64,000 bases of DNA from Caenorhabditis elegans (lineage: Eukaryota; Nematoda; Chromadorea; Rhabditida; Rhabditidae): positions 8,060,001 through 8,124,000 of the forward strand of contig NC_003282.8 of the NCBI RefSeq assembly GCF_000002985.6. The letters are read 5' to 3'. Position 1 is the stretch's first letter, and each line of letters begins with the position of its first letter. Below are positions 53,506-63,787 of the stretch, piece after piece. Both the position numbers and the translations under genes were made by a program. Under the pieces are notes generated by a model, which worked only from the letters and a program-made list of their open reading frames with translations, ran no database searches and had not been told where the DNA came from.

Positions 53506-55371
53506 ATGGGAAGCAGTGAAAGTGTACCGATTCCGGGAGGAGGAACCGAAGGATATCATGTTCTTCGGGTATGTGGTTTTCTCAAATTAAATATTTTTGT
53601 TCGGATTATTTATCTTGTTTTCAGGTACAAGAAAACTCACCTGGAGCTGTCGCAGGCCTGGAACCGTTTTTCGATTTCATTGTTTCCATTGGAAATATCC
53701 GATTGGACAAGGATAACGATACAATGAAAGAAGTTCTAAAGCAACATATAGAGAAACCTCTAGAAATTACTGTTTATAACAGGTAAGTATTCTATAAGCA
53801 AAATACATTATTGCAATAAATTATTTTCAGTAAATCGCAGGCAGTGCGTCAAACAAGTATTGTGCCATCTCAAAATTGGGGCGGTCAAGGTCTTCTCGGA
53901 GTTTCAATTCGTTTCTGCTCATTTGACGGAGCGAGTCAACACGTGTGGCATATTATCTCAGTACAGCCCAATTCGCCTGCCTCTCTCGCTGGATTAATTG
54001 CCGACACTGACTACATCCTCGGAGCTGAAAGCGTTCTTCATCAAGCAGATGATTTGATTGCACTTGTTCAAGCGAACGAAGGAAAACCTTTGAAATTATA
54101 TGTCTACAATGTAGATACTGATGTTGTTAGAGAGGTACCCATTATTTTCAATCAACCATCAAAAAATAATAGTTTTTAGGTTTCATTGACTCCTAATTCC
54201 GCTTGGGGAGGTGAAGGATGTCTTGGATGTGACATCGGTTATGGATATCTTCATCGCATTCCTGTTTCAGTTGATCGTTCTAAAGCTGTTTCACAAGTTT
54301 CAGTCGCCCAAATACAACCAAGAGTTCCTGTTGGAAACCCGCTTGTCGATAAGGTATAATGCGATATTGAATTTTCAAAAATAATCACAAATTCCTAGAT
54401 CCGTTTTCTTTCCTGAAAATTATGCTTTTATATATGTATTCAGACTAAATGTATATTTTCAGGTCAATAAACCACCGGCAGCCACCAACTTCCCAGATCC
54501 ATCCCAATTCTCTTCAACTGTTCCTCTTCCACCTGCTCCTTCATCGCTGATCCAGAACCTTCCACCTCCACCACAGCCAGCTTTCCTTCCACAACCTCCA
54601 ACATCGTACGCTCCTCCAGTTGCTGCCACTCAACAGCAGCCACCAGTTTCGGAGTCAAATGGACACGGGCACTCACATGCTGATGGCGGGCATGGGCATT
54701 CTCATGACGATGGAGGACACGGACATTCCCATGATGGTGGACATGGCCATTCTCACGAGCATTCTCCGTCTCCTGCTCCTGCTCCAGTGTCTTCACCAAC
54801 ACCCGTTCAACAATACCAACAATCATATTCTCAAGCTCAGCCACCTGTTGATTACTACCAACAACAACAACAGCAACAAGCTTACCAGCCACCAGTAAAT
54901 CCACCAACAAGTTATCAAGCATATCAACCGCCAGTTCCAACTTCATATTACCCTCCAGCTGCCTCTACTGCTTCAAATTCTTCTGGATACCAAGCTCCAT
55001 ATTATTCTCCACCGTCGTATCCTACGCAGCAGCAATCATCCTATGTTCCATCAGCAGTACCACCGATGTTTTCTGCAACTTCAGCACCAACTCCACCAAC
55101 TTCATACGTAAACCGTAAGTTCTAAAATTTTAAAATCTAATTTAATAAGCAAATATTTATTTGAAACGCGTAATTGGATTACAAAAATTTCCATTTTCCA
55201 GCAATTCCACCACCAGCTCCTCTCAACTTTCCGATGCCATCATTAAGCTCAATTGGAATCACACAACTTGCTACTCCACCAGTTCCCGGTGCAACATCCT
55301 ATCAACCACCGTCGTTCCCACCACAGCAACAACAGCAGTATGGAGCATATCCACCTGCTCCACCACAGTAG
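53506..55371 (+). CDS. GRASP55/65 homologue (Golgi reassembly stacking protein)
   Basis: Peripheral Golgi membrane protein that tethers cisternae and assists unconventional secretion. Exons: 53506-53568, 53625-53782, 53831-54134, 54180-54353, 54463-55114, 55202-55371, giving 506 residues. MGSSES has the N-myristoylation glycine. Two tandem GRASP-type PDZ domains follow (about 17-105 with [20 protein letters not shown], and about 110-200 with [17 protein letters not shown]), then the hallmark [13 protein letters not shown]. The C-terminal region is long, rich in Pro, Gln, Tyr and Ser, and contains a His/Gly block ([18 protein letters not shown], about 300-335). The TTTTTTAG before the leader is a likely SL1 site. 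I recall it as the worm's sole GRASP gene, in the Y42H9AR clone. Confidence 0.93.
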
Positions 55372-55656
55372 AGCTAAACTCAAAGTCGTACAAAAAGGGC
55401 CCTTACAGTGCTGGTACTTTTCCCCAATTAGCGTTACAATTTCTTGTTTAATTTATTGAATGGTTTTTAAAAATGATTAATGATGAGATTTTTATTTCAA
55501 TGTGTCCTTCCTTTTCCTTTGGGGGGAAAATGCTTTCTTCTTGTCGTCTTCAAAAAATGTGAGTAATGTATTAAAGACATATTTGATTTTAAATGGGATG
55601 ATCGCTTTTGAAAATCAAGTCAATATTTATTTATTTGTTTTCTTTTCTTTTCGAAA

Positions 55657-55662
55657 AATAAA
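55657..55662 (+). terminator. AATAAA poly(A) signal of the GRASP gene
   Basis: Consensus AATAAA about 285 bases after the stop codon. Confidence 0.6.
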
Positions 55663-55949
55663 GTTCATTTAAAAGTTACCTTTAATTCACACTTCAAGAA
55701 AAGAATATCCTCCCGTGAACTATTTCAATAGAAACAAGAACGTTCAAATTAATTAAAGTTTAACTTCAATATTCATTTTTCGTCGCTTCATTCGTTGTTT
55801 CTACCAGAAAGCATGAATTTCATATTGCTGAGTTTTCTCATAGTAAGTTTTGTAAATTGCAGCCTATTTCAGATAAAATCACGATAAATCTCTGGCTTTT
55901 GCTTGGGATGTGTTTATTGTATAATCAAGGTTACTGTAGTTATTCAAGA

Positions 55950-56160
55950 CGCATTTAATGGGGATAAAAACGCGCTCCACCGCCAATTAACAATGCTCCG
56001 CCCCCGAATAGACAAAAAATGCGTGAAAATTTGTGTAATTGGTAAAGTTAGAAACTACGGGTTTTACCGCAAAATTCCTAACGAGACCCATGGATCGTTT
56101 TAAATTGGCGGTGGAGCGCGTTTCTACGTCGATTTCAAAAGGGGAATTTTCTGCGTCTCC
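55950..56160. repeat. Palindromic repeat related to the one at 44730-45075
   Basis: The arms AAACGCGCTCCACCGCCAATT and AATTGGCGGTGGAGCGCGTTT are perfect inverses. The element also shares CTAACGAGACCCATGG and TCTACGTCGATTTCAAAA with the rabenosyn-5 intron element. Probably a non-autonomous fold-back transposon. Confidence 0.85.
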
Positions 56161-56259
56161 ATAATAAATCAATCAGTCAGGAAAATCATTTATTTGTTTT
56201 CAACAGCTATGGTTAAATTTATGCCCTTAAAAATGAGACAGGAGGAACAAGCTCTAGAA

Positions 56260-56298
56260 TTTATGGGCGGAGTTTTGTTTAGAGGGTCCGCCCATAAA
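56260..56298. repeat. 12-bp perfect hairpin (TTTATGGGCGGA)
   Basis: TTTATGGGCGGA at 56260-56271 pairs with TCCGCCCATAAA at 56287-56298 across a 15-base loop. It lies about 120 bp before the next start codon. It could be a transposon remnant or a structured leader. Confidence 0.6.
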
Positions 56299-56415
56299 AT
56301 GAAAAGTTCGTTCCCACCAGTTTTAAAAGCCACGAAGTTTCTTTTCATCGTTGCAACACGTTGTGTGGATTCGTTTTCTCCACAAAAAGTGCAGAACCTG
56401 AAAACCTTATTTTCA

Positions 56416-58445
56416 ATGGAAAAATGTGCAGTCTGTACAATTATCATCTTACAGGTACTTGTGTATTCCATAAAAGCTCAATCGTTAGCGAACGTGACTG
56501 AAATGAGCCGAAAAAAGTGCTGGGAGGCTGGAAAATATGTTTCTAATAAAATTATAGCAAATGGTAAGTGGGCATTTGCGCACATATTTTTTTAAAACTC
56601 GAATGCTTACATTTTTTGGAAAAAAAAGTTTCATTCGCAACGAAAATTGCACTAGTTTTTCCGAAAAATACAATTTAGATATTATTACAGTACTTCTACG
56701 ATCTCTCTACAGTAATCTGGGAGTATTTATTTCAGAAACTCAACGCACTTTTGCCTTAGAGACTTATTAAAAGTTGTCAGCAGAACTCGCTACTATACTC
56801 CAGTACCATTACCGTAGCCACAAAGTCTTCCTTAACATATCAGCTAATAAAATAGCGCCCTATAAATATTGAGTAGTTAAACCTAGATAGTTGAATAAAA
56901 ATTAAAAATTGAGTTCAAAACTGTATTAATATGTAGTATATTTATAGAACCATTAACACAATTGTTTTTATATGAAAATATTCTGAGTATTATTTCCAAG
57001 ACAATTTCACAACATTATTTCATACAGAAACGAACGATTTGTCATTGAAATTTGCGAACATCTCAACGGACGGGAAAACAATTGATTTTTTAAATTACGG
57101 AATTCAGTTCAACTTGAGCGAATACTTAGTCAATAACGGACAAAATCTAACTAAAGACATATTTTACGTCAGTGCAAACAAAGATGTGAGTTTAATTAAG
57201 TAGTTGAATTGCAGATAAAATAAGTTTAAACGGTTGATAATTTCAGAAAAAAATTGAGTTTGCTAATGCAACTTCCGGAAAAGTAATTTGCGAGAAGGTC
57301 GTTAAATTCGATTGCTTCAATGATGTTTTTATTGATTCAGATGAAAGTGTTGATAAGAGTAGAAAGATGAATTGTCATAAACTTCATGGAAGTCTCTTCA
57401 TTCGAGGACTTGGTTTGTTTTGAACAACAAATTTGATATCTAAAGAAGCATTGAGCGTGGAGTATCGCCAATGGGACAATTTTTTTAGAACAATTTTCTG
57501 TTATGCTTTAATTGGTCCTATTTAAGCCGTTTATGCAATCAAACCTGTAACAATGGTCAAAATATCATAAAGTTCAAATTGTTTGAAAACTGGACAAATT
57601 ACCAAAACCAAATTTTGAAAGTTTTAGGAAATGAAAAATTGTGTAACTACATTAAAAATAACAATAAGTATTTAGGAAAGAAGTCATCCGGAACCCATCA
57701 GTTGGATTTTATTCAAAAACTCGAGTCCATCGGTGGTGCTCTTGTCGTTTCAAATGTGGGCTCAGATGTTGATATTGTCTTCGAAAGTCTGAAGGAAATT
57801 GGCAAACATTTAATGGTTGACTCACTTTCTAGCGTTCAAATTACAAGTAATAGAGCAAATAATATTAAACTGCCATCGATCGATTTGGTGAGTACAGCTT
57901 GCAAAAAGCAGGATTCTAATTTAGTTTCTAGATATTTCAAAAATTTCAAATTTCAGGGCGGAAAGAAAAGCGTAACAATTTCGGATGAAAAGAAGTTATC
58001 ATCCAATAATAGTGAACATCTAAATGTTACAATCAACAGCGACAGTGTCGGAACTTTCAATTCAATGGAAAAGATAGAACCACGAGTTTCAGTGAGCTTG
58101 GATAAACTGAATGAAAATGGAAAAGTGGAAACGGAGAAAGATTTAAAAAAGAAGAATTTCAACTTTTCGGTTCACAAATTTATCCAGGAACCAATATTTG
58201 ATGGAATAAGTTAGTAGTTTCTTATTTTACTAATTCAAATTAAATCTGTGACATTTTCAGTTGTTACTCTCATTCAAATTTCCCCACTTCTGGTAGTTAT
58301 TGGTTTTATTGGATCAACAGCTTTTCTCATTCACGGCTCACGAAAACGAGAAAAATACGATATGGCACTGATTGTGAAGAATGATGATGACAATTTGAAA
58401 CTTGGAAAGGATAATACAGTAAACAGTGATTTGGGATCTACTTGA
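56416..58445 (+). CDS. Type I membrane protein, possibly receptor L-domain (irld-like)
   Basis: Exons: 56416-56563, 57028-57185, 57247-57412, 57628-57887, 57957-58209, 58261-58445, joining in frame to 389 residues. A signal peptide (about 1-22) is followed by an extracellular part with NVT, NIS, NLS, NLT and NAT glycosylation sequons, then CHKLHGSLFIRGLG and LDFIQKLESIGGALVVSN. The latter follows the repeat pattern of insulin/EGF-receptor L domains, a family that is expanded in C. elegans. One TM segment (about 328-345, ISPLLVVIGFIGSTAFLI) leads to a short Lys/Asp-rich tail of about 40 residues with no kinase. The 57413 to 57628 junction is the only one that keeps frame. The open, Cys-containing stretch at 57489-57627 would then be intron. 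The family assignment is tentative. Confidence 0.6.
56564..57027 (+). other. First intron of the L-domain-like gene
   Basis: AT-rich, non-coding, no repeat recognised. Confidence 0.4.
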
Positions 58446-59200
58446 CTTGTACTTGTAGGAAATAAATATGAATTTATTTTGTTGTTTACACCTAGAATTG
58501 CTGAAACTATCCATCAGAATGGTACATCGAGGAAGTACGTAAAATAGGAGAATAGACAATTTTCAATATTTGGAGAAAAACCGAACATTGGACTTAAGAG
58601 AGCTACACGAGGTGAAATCAAATACTTTTTGAAATGGAAAATGTTCAGATTATGTTTTTGGCAAACTTTCTAAATTTTGATAAAAATTTTTGGAAAAATA
58701 GTGACTTATCCTCAATAAATGTTGATTCTCCATCGAGAATTGGTTGATTTCTTAGAAGTGTAAAATTGTATGTTTCGTTTCTTATGAACAACAACTCACA
58801 TATATATCTTGACTTATCTTTTAAAAACTCTACTGGTTAAGATACAAATATCAAATGGTTAGGATACAAATACCACGAGTAGTTAGGATACGGTAGACGA
58901 AAAATTTATTGCAGTGTACTGTACTGTGCGAACAGCAATTATTCAAATATCCTCTGCTTTTTTGCAAAGTGCTCCTCGTCATTTGAAAAGGCGTGAACGG
59001 AAATGTGTTTTTGTGAAAACGTGACACCACATTAGTGTATTTTTTCTCACGGATGATGTTTTAAAATCATAGTTTTGCAAAATAAATTTATTTCGATATT
59101 TACAAACTCAACAAGAGACACTTGAAAAATATAGTAAGTTTCTTCTGTTTACCAGCAGTATTCAGTCATACGTTTCAGCTTGACATCAATTGACTAAACT
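58446..59200. other. Intergenic region before the phosphatase gene
   Basis: AATAAA at 58461-58466 ends the upstream gene. The rest is AT-rich and holds the phosphatase promoter. No repeat or gene was seen. Confidence 0.45.
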
Positions 59201-61337
59201 ATGGCAGACGACAAATCATTTGATGTGAACATGTTTCTCAAACGACATTTGATCGTGAAGAGTTGGGCCAATTATAGGCAGGTCCGTATGTATTCTTAGT
59301 CGCAGGCAGGCTTGCGGTAGGCGTGTAGTAGGCACGCAAGAAGGCACAAAGTAGGCATTGAAATAGAATGCGTTAAGCAAGTAAATAGGCATGAGGTTTC
59401 AGGTTTGTGGCTATCAGTCGTGATTCCAGCTTCAATTTGTTTCATCAAAAACTCCCAAAATTAAGCAATTTCCAGCTAGAGTATACAAAAAGTGAATTGA
59501 TTCAACTCATTGATCTTGTGACACCAGCATTGAAGGAAGATAATTCATTGGCCCAAATTTCGCCTCCAGTCACAATTGTGGGTGATATTCACGGACAATT
59601 CCATGATCTTATACGCATTCTAAACTACAATGTTCCAAAGGATGATGCAAAAAAGAAATCGGGCTATGGATTCTGTAACAATAGGTATATATTTTCCAAC
59701 TTCACAGTCTGAAGTACTATAATGACATTTTCAGATTTGTATTTCTCGGAGATTATGTTGATAGAGGAAGTCATTCCATCGAATGTATAAGTTTGATGTT
59801 TGCTTTGAAGGTAATAGAACGCTCCAATAATTATGCTTATATTACGGAAAAATGACAAATACGAAAAAAAAACAAATGAAAATTAAGCATCGCTGTCACA
59901 ATTCGAACAGGAATTCGTTCCAAAAATCGAACTCGTAAATCGGCACCAGCGCTACTGTAGTCATTTAAAGAGTTACTGTAGTTCTGGCTACAAGATATTT
60001 TGCGCGTCAAATATGTGGCGTAACACGTATTCAAAGAACTTAGGGCTCCCTTAATAAGATTAGATGTGAATTCTCACAAATTGTTGGGAAGTGTTTATTT
60101 TGTTTGTGCATTTATGTAAGCCTTTTTATGTTCCAAAAGCTCTGTCCCCCACTAATACCCGCAACTTTGCCAATTAAAAAAATCTTGTTGGCTATTCAGA
60201 TCATCTACCAAACCAACTACATTCTTCTTCGTGGAAACCATGAAACAAGAGCTATCAACTATGCATATGGATTCAGAGAGGAACTTGTGAACAGACTTGG
60301 ACCGGCTGATGGTAAAGAGGTTTGGGAAAAATTCAATGAAGTGTTCGCATATATGCCTTTGGCATGCCTCGTGGGAGAAAAAATTCTTTGTATGCACGGA
60401 GGAATTAGCCCACGTCTGAACACGTTGGAGGACATTAAAAACGTTTGTTGATATGCTTCGCTTTTGTTTTAAACACTCTGATTTAAGATCGATCATCCAT
60501 TATTTGAAATCGGTAATGACAGTCTCGCTCAGGATTTGCTGTGGGCTGACCCAACAGATGGGCAAGGTCTGATTGCTGTCAGTCAGTAAGTGTACTCCTT
60601 TTTACATGGTCTTCCTGTGGTAGGCAGGCGAAGGCCGCTGTAAGGCGAGTCATGAAGGCGCGTCTATATGAAAACCCCGAAAATTAGTCTTGCACGCGAA
60701 AGGTAATTTGGTTAAAAGCAAGAATGGTTTATTTCTCAGAACTCCGGCCTACCCCAAAAATATTGTCCGTGGACTCTCAGTGGTGTTCAATGAGGCAGCC
60801 GTTCATGATACTTGTAAACGTCTTGGTATTAAACTGATTGTTCGTGCTCATCAGGTATTATTAGAGATCATCCAAGAATGACTGCCAATCTCATTTACAG
60901 ATGATTCCCGAAGGATTTAAGTTTTTTGCCGACCAAAAACTTCTTACGATTTTCTCGGCTCCACGATACATGAATGAAACTGATGTGAGTGTCTTTTTAA
61001 TGTACATACGTTTTTACAATGTACATTCCAAATCGAAAAATTACCAACATGATTATTTCCGCAGAAAACATCAAATTAAATATATTTTCAGAATCATGGT
61101 GCGACGTTGAAAGTCGAGACGAACGGGCGCTTGTCCATTGGTCGCTTGAGAAATATGAAGGCTCTTCATCCCAACGTAGCAGCTGACGAAATCACTCGTG
61201 GGGATGATATGCCATCTGGCGCAAAGGTTGCAAAGAAAAAGTCCAACTCAATGACTGTGTCAGCTTCTAAATCGTCGTCGTCCTCGAATTCTCATGGCAA
61301 AGGCAAGAACAAAAGTGGATCGATTGGAACCCTATAG
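59201..61337 (+). CDS. Nematode PP1-like serine/threonine phosphatase
   Basis: Metal-dependent protein phosphatase of the PPP superfamily, in the worm-expanded PP1-like group often linked to the male germ line. Exons: 59201-59281, 59476-59684, 59735-59810, 60200-60442, 60488-60585, 60740-60854, 60901-60984, 61092-61337, giving 383 residues. Metal and phosphate ligands are intact: GDIHGQFHDL, GDYVDRG, RGNHETR, the HGG histidine, and RAHQ. Departures from canonical PP1: a short insert before the GDYVDRG strand (DDAKKKSGYG), SAPRYMNETDNHG where PP1 has SAPNYCGEFDNAG, and a Lys/Ser-rich C-terminal tail of about 50 residues (KKKSNSM, SKSSSSSNSHGKGK). Exon 2 was placed at 59476 because the more upstream acceptor brings a stop in frame. 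I cannot name which worm PP1 paralogue this is. Confidence 0.88.
59811..60199 (+). repeat. Phosphatase intron with a dispersed repeat
   Basis: The intron includes GCTACTGTAGTCATTTAAAGAG, TTACTGTAGTTCTGGCTAC and ATATTTTGCGCGTCAAATATG, which together look like a common worm dispersed repeat. No coding content. Confidence 0.55.
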
Positions 61338-61342
61338 ATTGA

Positions 61343-61348
61343 AATAAA
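61343..61348 (+). terminator. AATAAA poly(A) signal of the phosphatase gene
   Basis: Consensus AATAAA beginning five bases after the stop codon. Confidence 0.7.
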
Positions 61349-61844
61349 TGTTTCGAGTTTCATTTTTTGAAAATAGTGGAGCACAATTGGGAATTTTTAG
61401 CAGTTAATTTTGCTTGCAGATACATAAATATATGTTGAGACTTTTTTCAAGAGCCGCACAGCACTGCTAGAGACACAGACAACTCGATAATTCGAAAAGT
61501 TCTGAATTCTCGAACCAAGTTTTACCAGTTTTCAGAATGTTTCCACGGTTATCGGAGCTATCGGATTAGCTAGCTGCCTAACAACTCATGAAATCTCAAC
61601 ATGGGCATACGTATGTGTTTTCAGTGATTTCTTGGCGACATCGGCGACTCACTGCACCCACTTAGAATTGTATAAAGACTTAGAAAAAAAAAGTCATTAA
61701 GTCAAATTAAGTCAAAAGTCAAAAGTCAAAAGTCATTTTGATAGTCATTAAGATATTTTTCCAAATTTTAGCCCAACACTACTGAAAACAAATCTTTAGT
61801 GATATGTTGAATGAGAAACATTCAATTTTTCAAAAAACTTCAGA
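61349..61844 (+). other. Gap between the phosphatase gene and the selenium-binding fragment
   Basis: Non-coding in appearance. It has a short direct repeat of AAGTCAAAAGTC at about 61700-61735. I searched for earlier exons of a selenium-binding protein here and found none. Confidence 0.45.
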
Positions 61845-62240
61845 ACTCGACAACCCCTCGTTGCCTCCATCCCTTCCGAAAAAGTAAGTGGATGGGCTCT
61901 TCCAGAAATGCCAGCTCTTATAACTGATATCCTTATCTCAATGGATGATCGTTTCCTGTATATCTCCTTTTGGCTTCATGGAGATATTCAATATGACATT
62001 TCTGATCCATTAAATGTGAAATTGAATTGTCAAGTTTATATTGGAGGAAGTATACATACGGAATCAAATGTAAAAGTTCTAGAAGATGAAAAACCAATTG
62101 AAGCACTTTATGTGAAGGGACGGAAAATCGAAGGGGGTCCACAGATGTTACAGTTGTCATTGGATGGAAAGAGACTTTATGTAACAACTTCTTTATACAA
62201 GAAATGGGATGATCAATTCTATCCAGAACATGTCAAGTGA
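61845..62240 (+). pseudogene. Selenium-binding protein (methanethiol oxidase) fragment
   Basis: The reading starts after a TTCAG acceptor with [20 protein letters not shown], then [47 protein letters not shown] and [20 protein letters not shown], ending at YPEHVK. This matches the SELENBP1 family's middle-to-C-terminal part closely. The full family protein is about 470 residues, while only about 130 codons are here. The 5' two thirds are missing. The family's continuation after YP...K appears in another frame (KGATEIN), so the TGA at 62238-62240 arises from a small indel. One residue is also missing in HGDI-QYDIS. Most likely a truncated pseudogene copy; a young de novo short gene with its own AATAAA (62254-62259) cannot be excluded. 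Confidence 0.75.
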
Positions 62241-62284
62241 AAGGTGCTACTGAAATAAATTTGTAATTAATTCCAAGAAAAAAA

Positions 62285-62335
62285 ATTCTCTCTCTAATAT
62301 CTCTCTCTCTCTCTCTAATATCTCTCTCTAATAGA
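62285..62335 (+). repeat. CT microsatellite with TAATATCTCTCT repeats
   Basis: TCTCTCTCTAATATCTCTCTCTC-like direct repeats on the plus strand. Confidence 0.9.
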
Positions 62336-63733
62336 AAGAGTCTCTATCACTGCGCATTGCGTCCAACGTGTGTCCACCGCGTCTTCTTCGTGTGGTCACA
62401 CGGTATGAGTGTGACGTTGCTCTATGCAGTTGTATAACACGGTTCGTCTGTCCCGACTGTAATTGTTGTGTATTTCTCTCTTTCTCTCTACGCTCTCTGT
62501 GCACATCTCCAGTCCCCATAAATCTGCCAAGCAGCCTCTAATAAATGCCGAGTGTACAGACTCCGCCCCTTTTTCGCGTTTTTTCGCGTTTTTTTTGGCT
62601 TGCGAAAAAATGTCACACTACGTTTTCATTAATAACTCCAGAGCCGTTTGACTGAATTTTATAATATTTGACAGCTTACTAGAAATATTTTGCCCCACGG
62701 TGGAGCAGAAAACGGCACTAAGTTCGGAGCAAAATTGAGCCCAGGGCGGCTTTCCCCAGTTTGAAAAAATTTTTTGTTGCTCTTTTTACCCCCAAAAAAG
62801 CATGTTTTAATTGAATTAAAATTCGGGTTTTGCTCGGTTTTGTTCCAAATTTATGTGCAAGATACTACTCAGAGAGACTGATTTTTTGAAAAAAAGTTTG
62901 AGTTCATAAGTGCAAAAGGCAAAAAGTTGTGATAAAACAAAAGGCCAAAAAATGACATTTTGCCAAAACAAAATTTTTTTCCGAAAAAGTAGTTTTTCGT
63001 CTTTATCTCAAGTTCTACTTCATCTTTTTTGATATTTTTTTTGTTTACCCCACGTACAAAAGTACGCTGAACACGATTTTTAACTCAGAATTGGAAAAAG
63101 TTCTATGAGGCGGCCGAGCAAGACGAATAAGTGCCAAATTTTGCACACTTCCCCTATTTCGCGAATCTACTTTTCAATCATAACTCGGTCAGTTTTCAAT
63201 ATTTCTTAGTTTTCCAAAAATTGACGTGTAGGTCTCATCAAGACTCGAGACATATACAATTTGTAAAAAGTCCAGTGGGAAAATTTTTCAAGAAAAAAAT
63301 AATTCAAAAATTTAGTACTGGGGGGAGTGGTTTCCTGGGTCTCCTGAACATTTTTTCCACTAAAGTTTTGCGGAATGTATTTTTGATTCATAGTTTTTGA
63401 TTTTATTTAATGGAAGATGAAGTTTCGTCGCATTAGAAATACTCTGCCAAGAGATATTATTTTTATTAATTTTCAGGCCAAAACTTGTTTTTTTCTATAC
63501 ATCTGTCTGTGTACAAGATATAGCCCTCAACTGTACGTCTCCTTTTTGGGAAATCAATAATGAGTACAATCCTGTAATAAAATTTTCAAAAATTCGTTTT
63601 CCCACTGACATATCAGTAATAAACGGTTTTCGAACGCCTTTTCTCAAAATGTAAATATTGAAGAAAGCGGAATCGAAAAACGACTCCCTCCAGAAATTTA
63701 CCTTCCTTACTTCCAGCTTGAGCTCTCTCCCGC

Positions 63734-63787
63734 ATGACCGAGTGGTTAGTGCGTATGACTGCAGAAATTTTGGTAGTTGGTTCAATT
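63734..63787 (+). ncRNA. tRNA-derived relic (A box and B box)
   Basis: TGACCGAGTGG fits a tRNA A box, and GGTTCAATTCT, about 40 bases later, fits a degenerate B box. The flanks do not form a clean acceptor stem, so this is a tRNA-derived repeat or decayed tRNA rather than an active gene. Confidence 0.45.

Larger units (their letters stand above)
55663..56415. other. Intergenic region with a palindromic repeat and a hairpin
   Basis: It contains the repeat at 55950-56160 and the 12-bp stem at 56260-56298. A short ATG frame at 55812 with a nearby donor was considered and not accepted as a gene. Confidence 0.45.

Noticed and set aside
54464..54946. 160-codon minus-strand frame opposite the GRASP tail
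   Set aside because: Shadow of the Pro/Gln/His-rich repeats of the real plus-strand exon.
55812..55841. Short ATG frame (MNFILLSFLI) followed by a GTAAGT donor
   Set aside because: Looks like a signal-peptide exon, but no downstream acceptor in phase gives an open continuation before the next gene. Probably chance.
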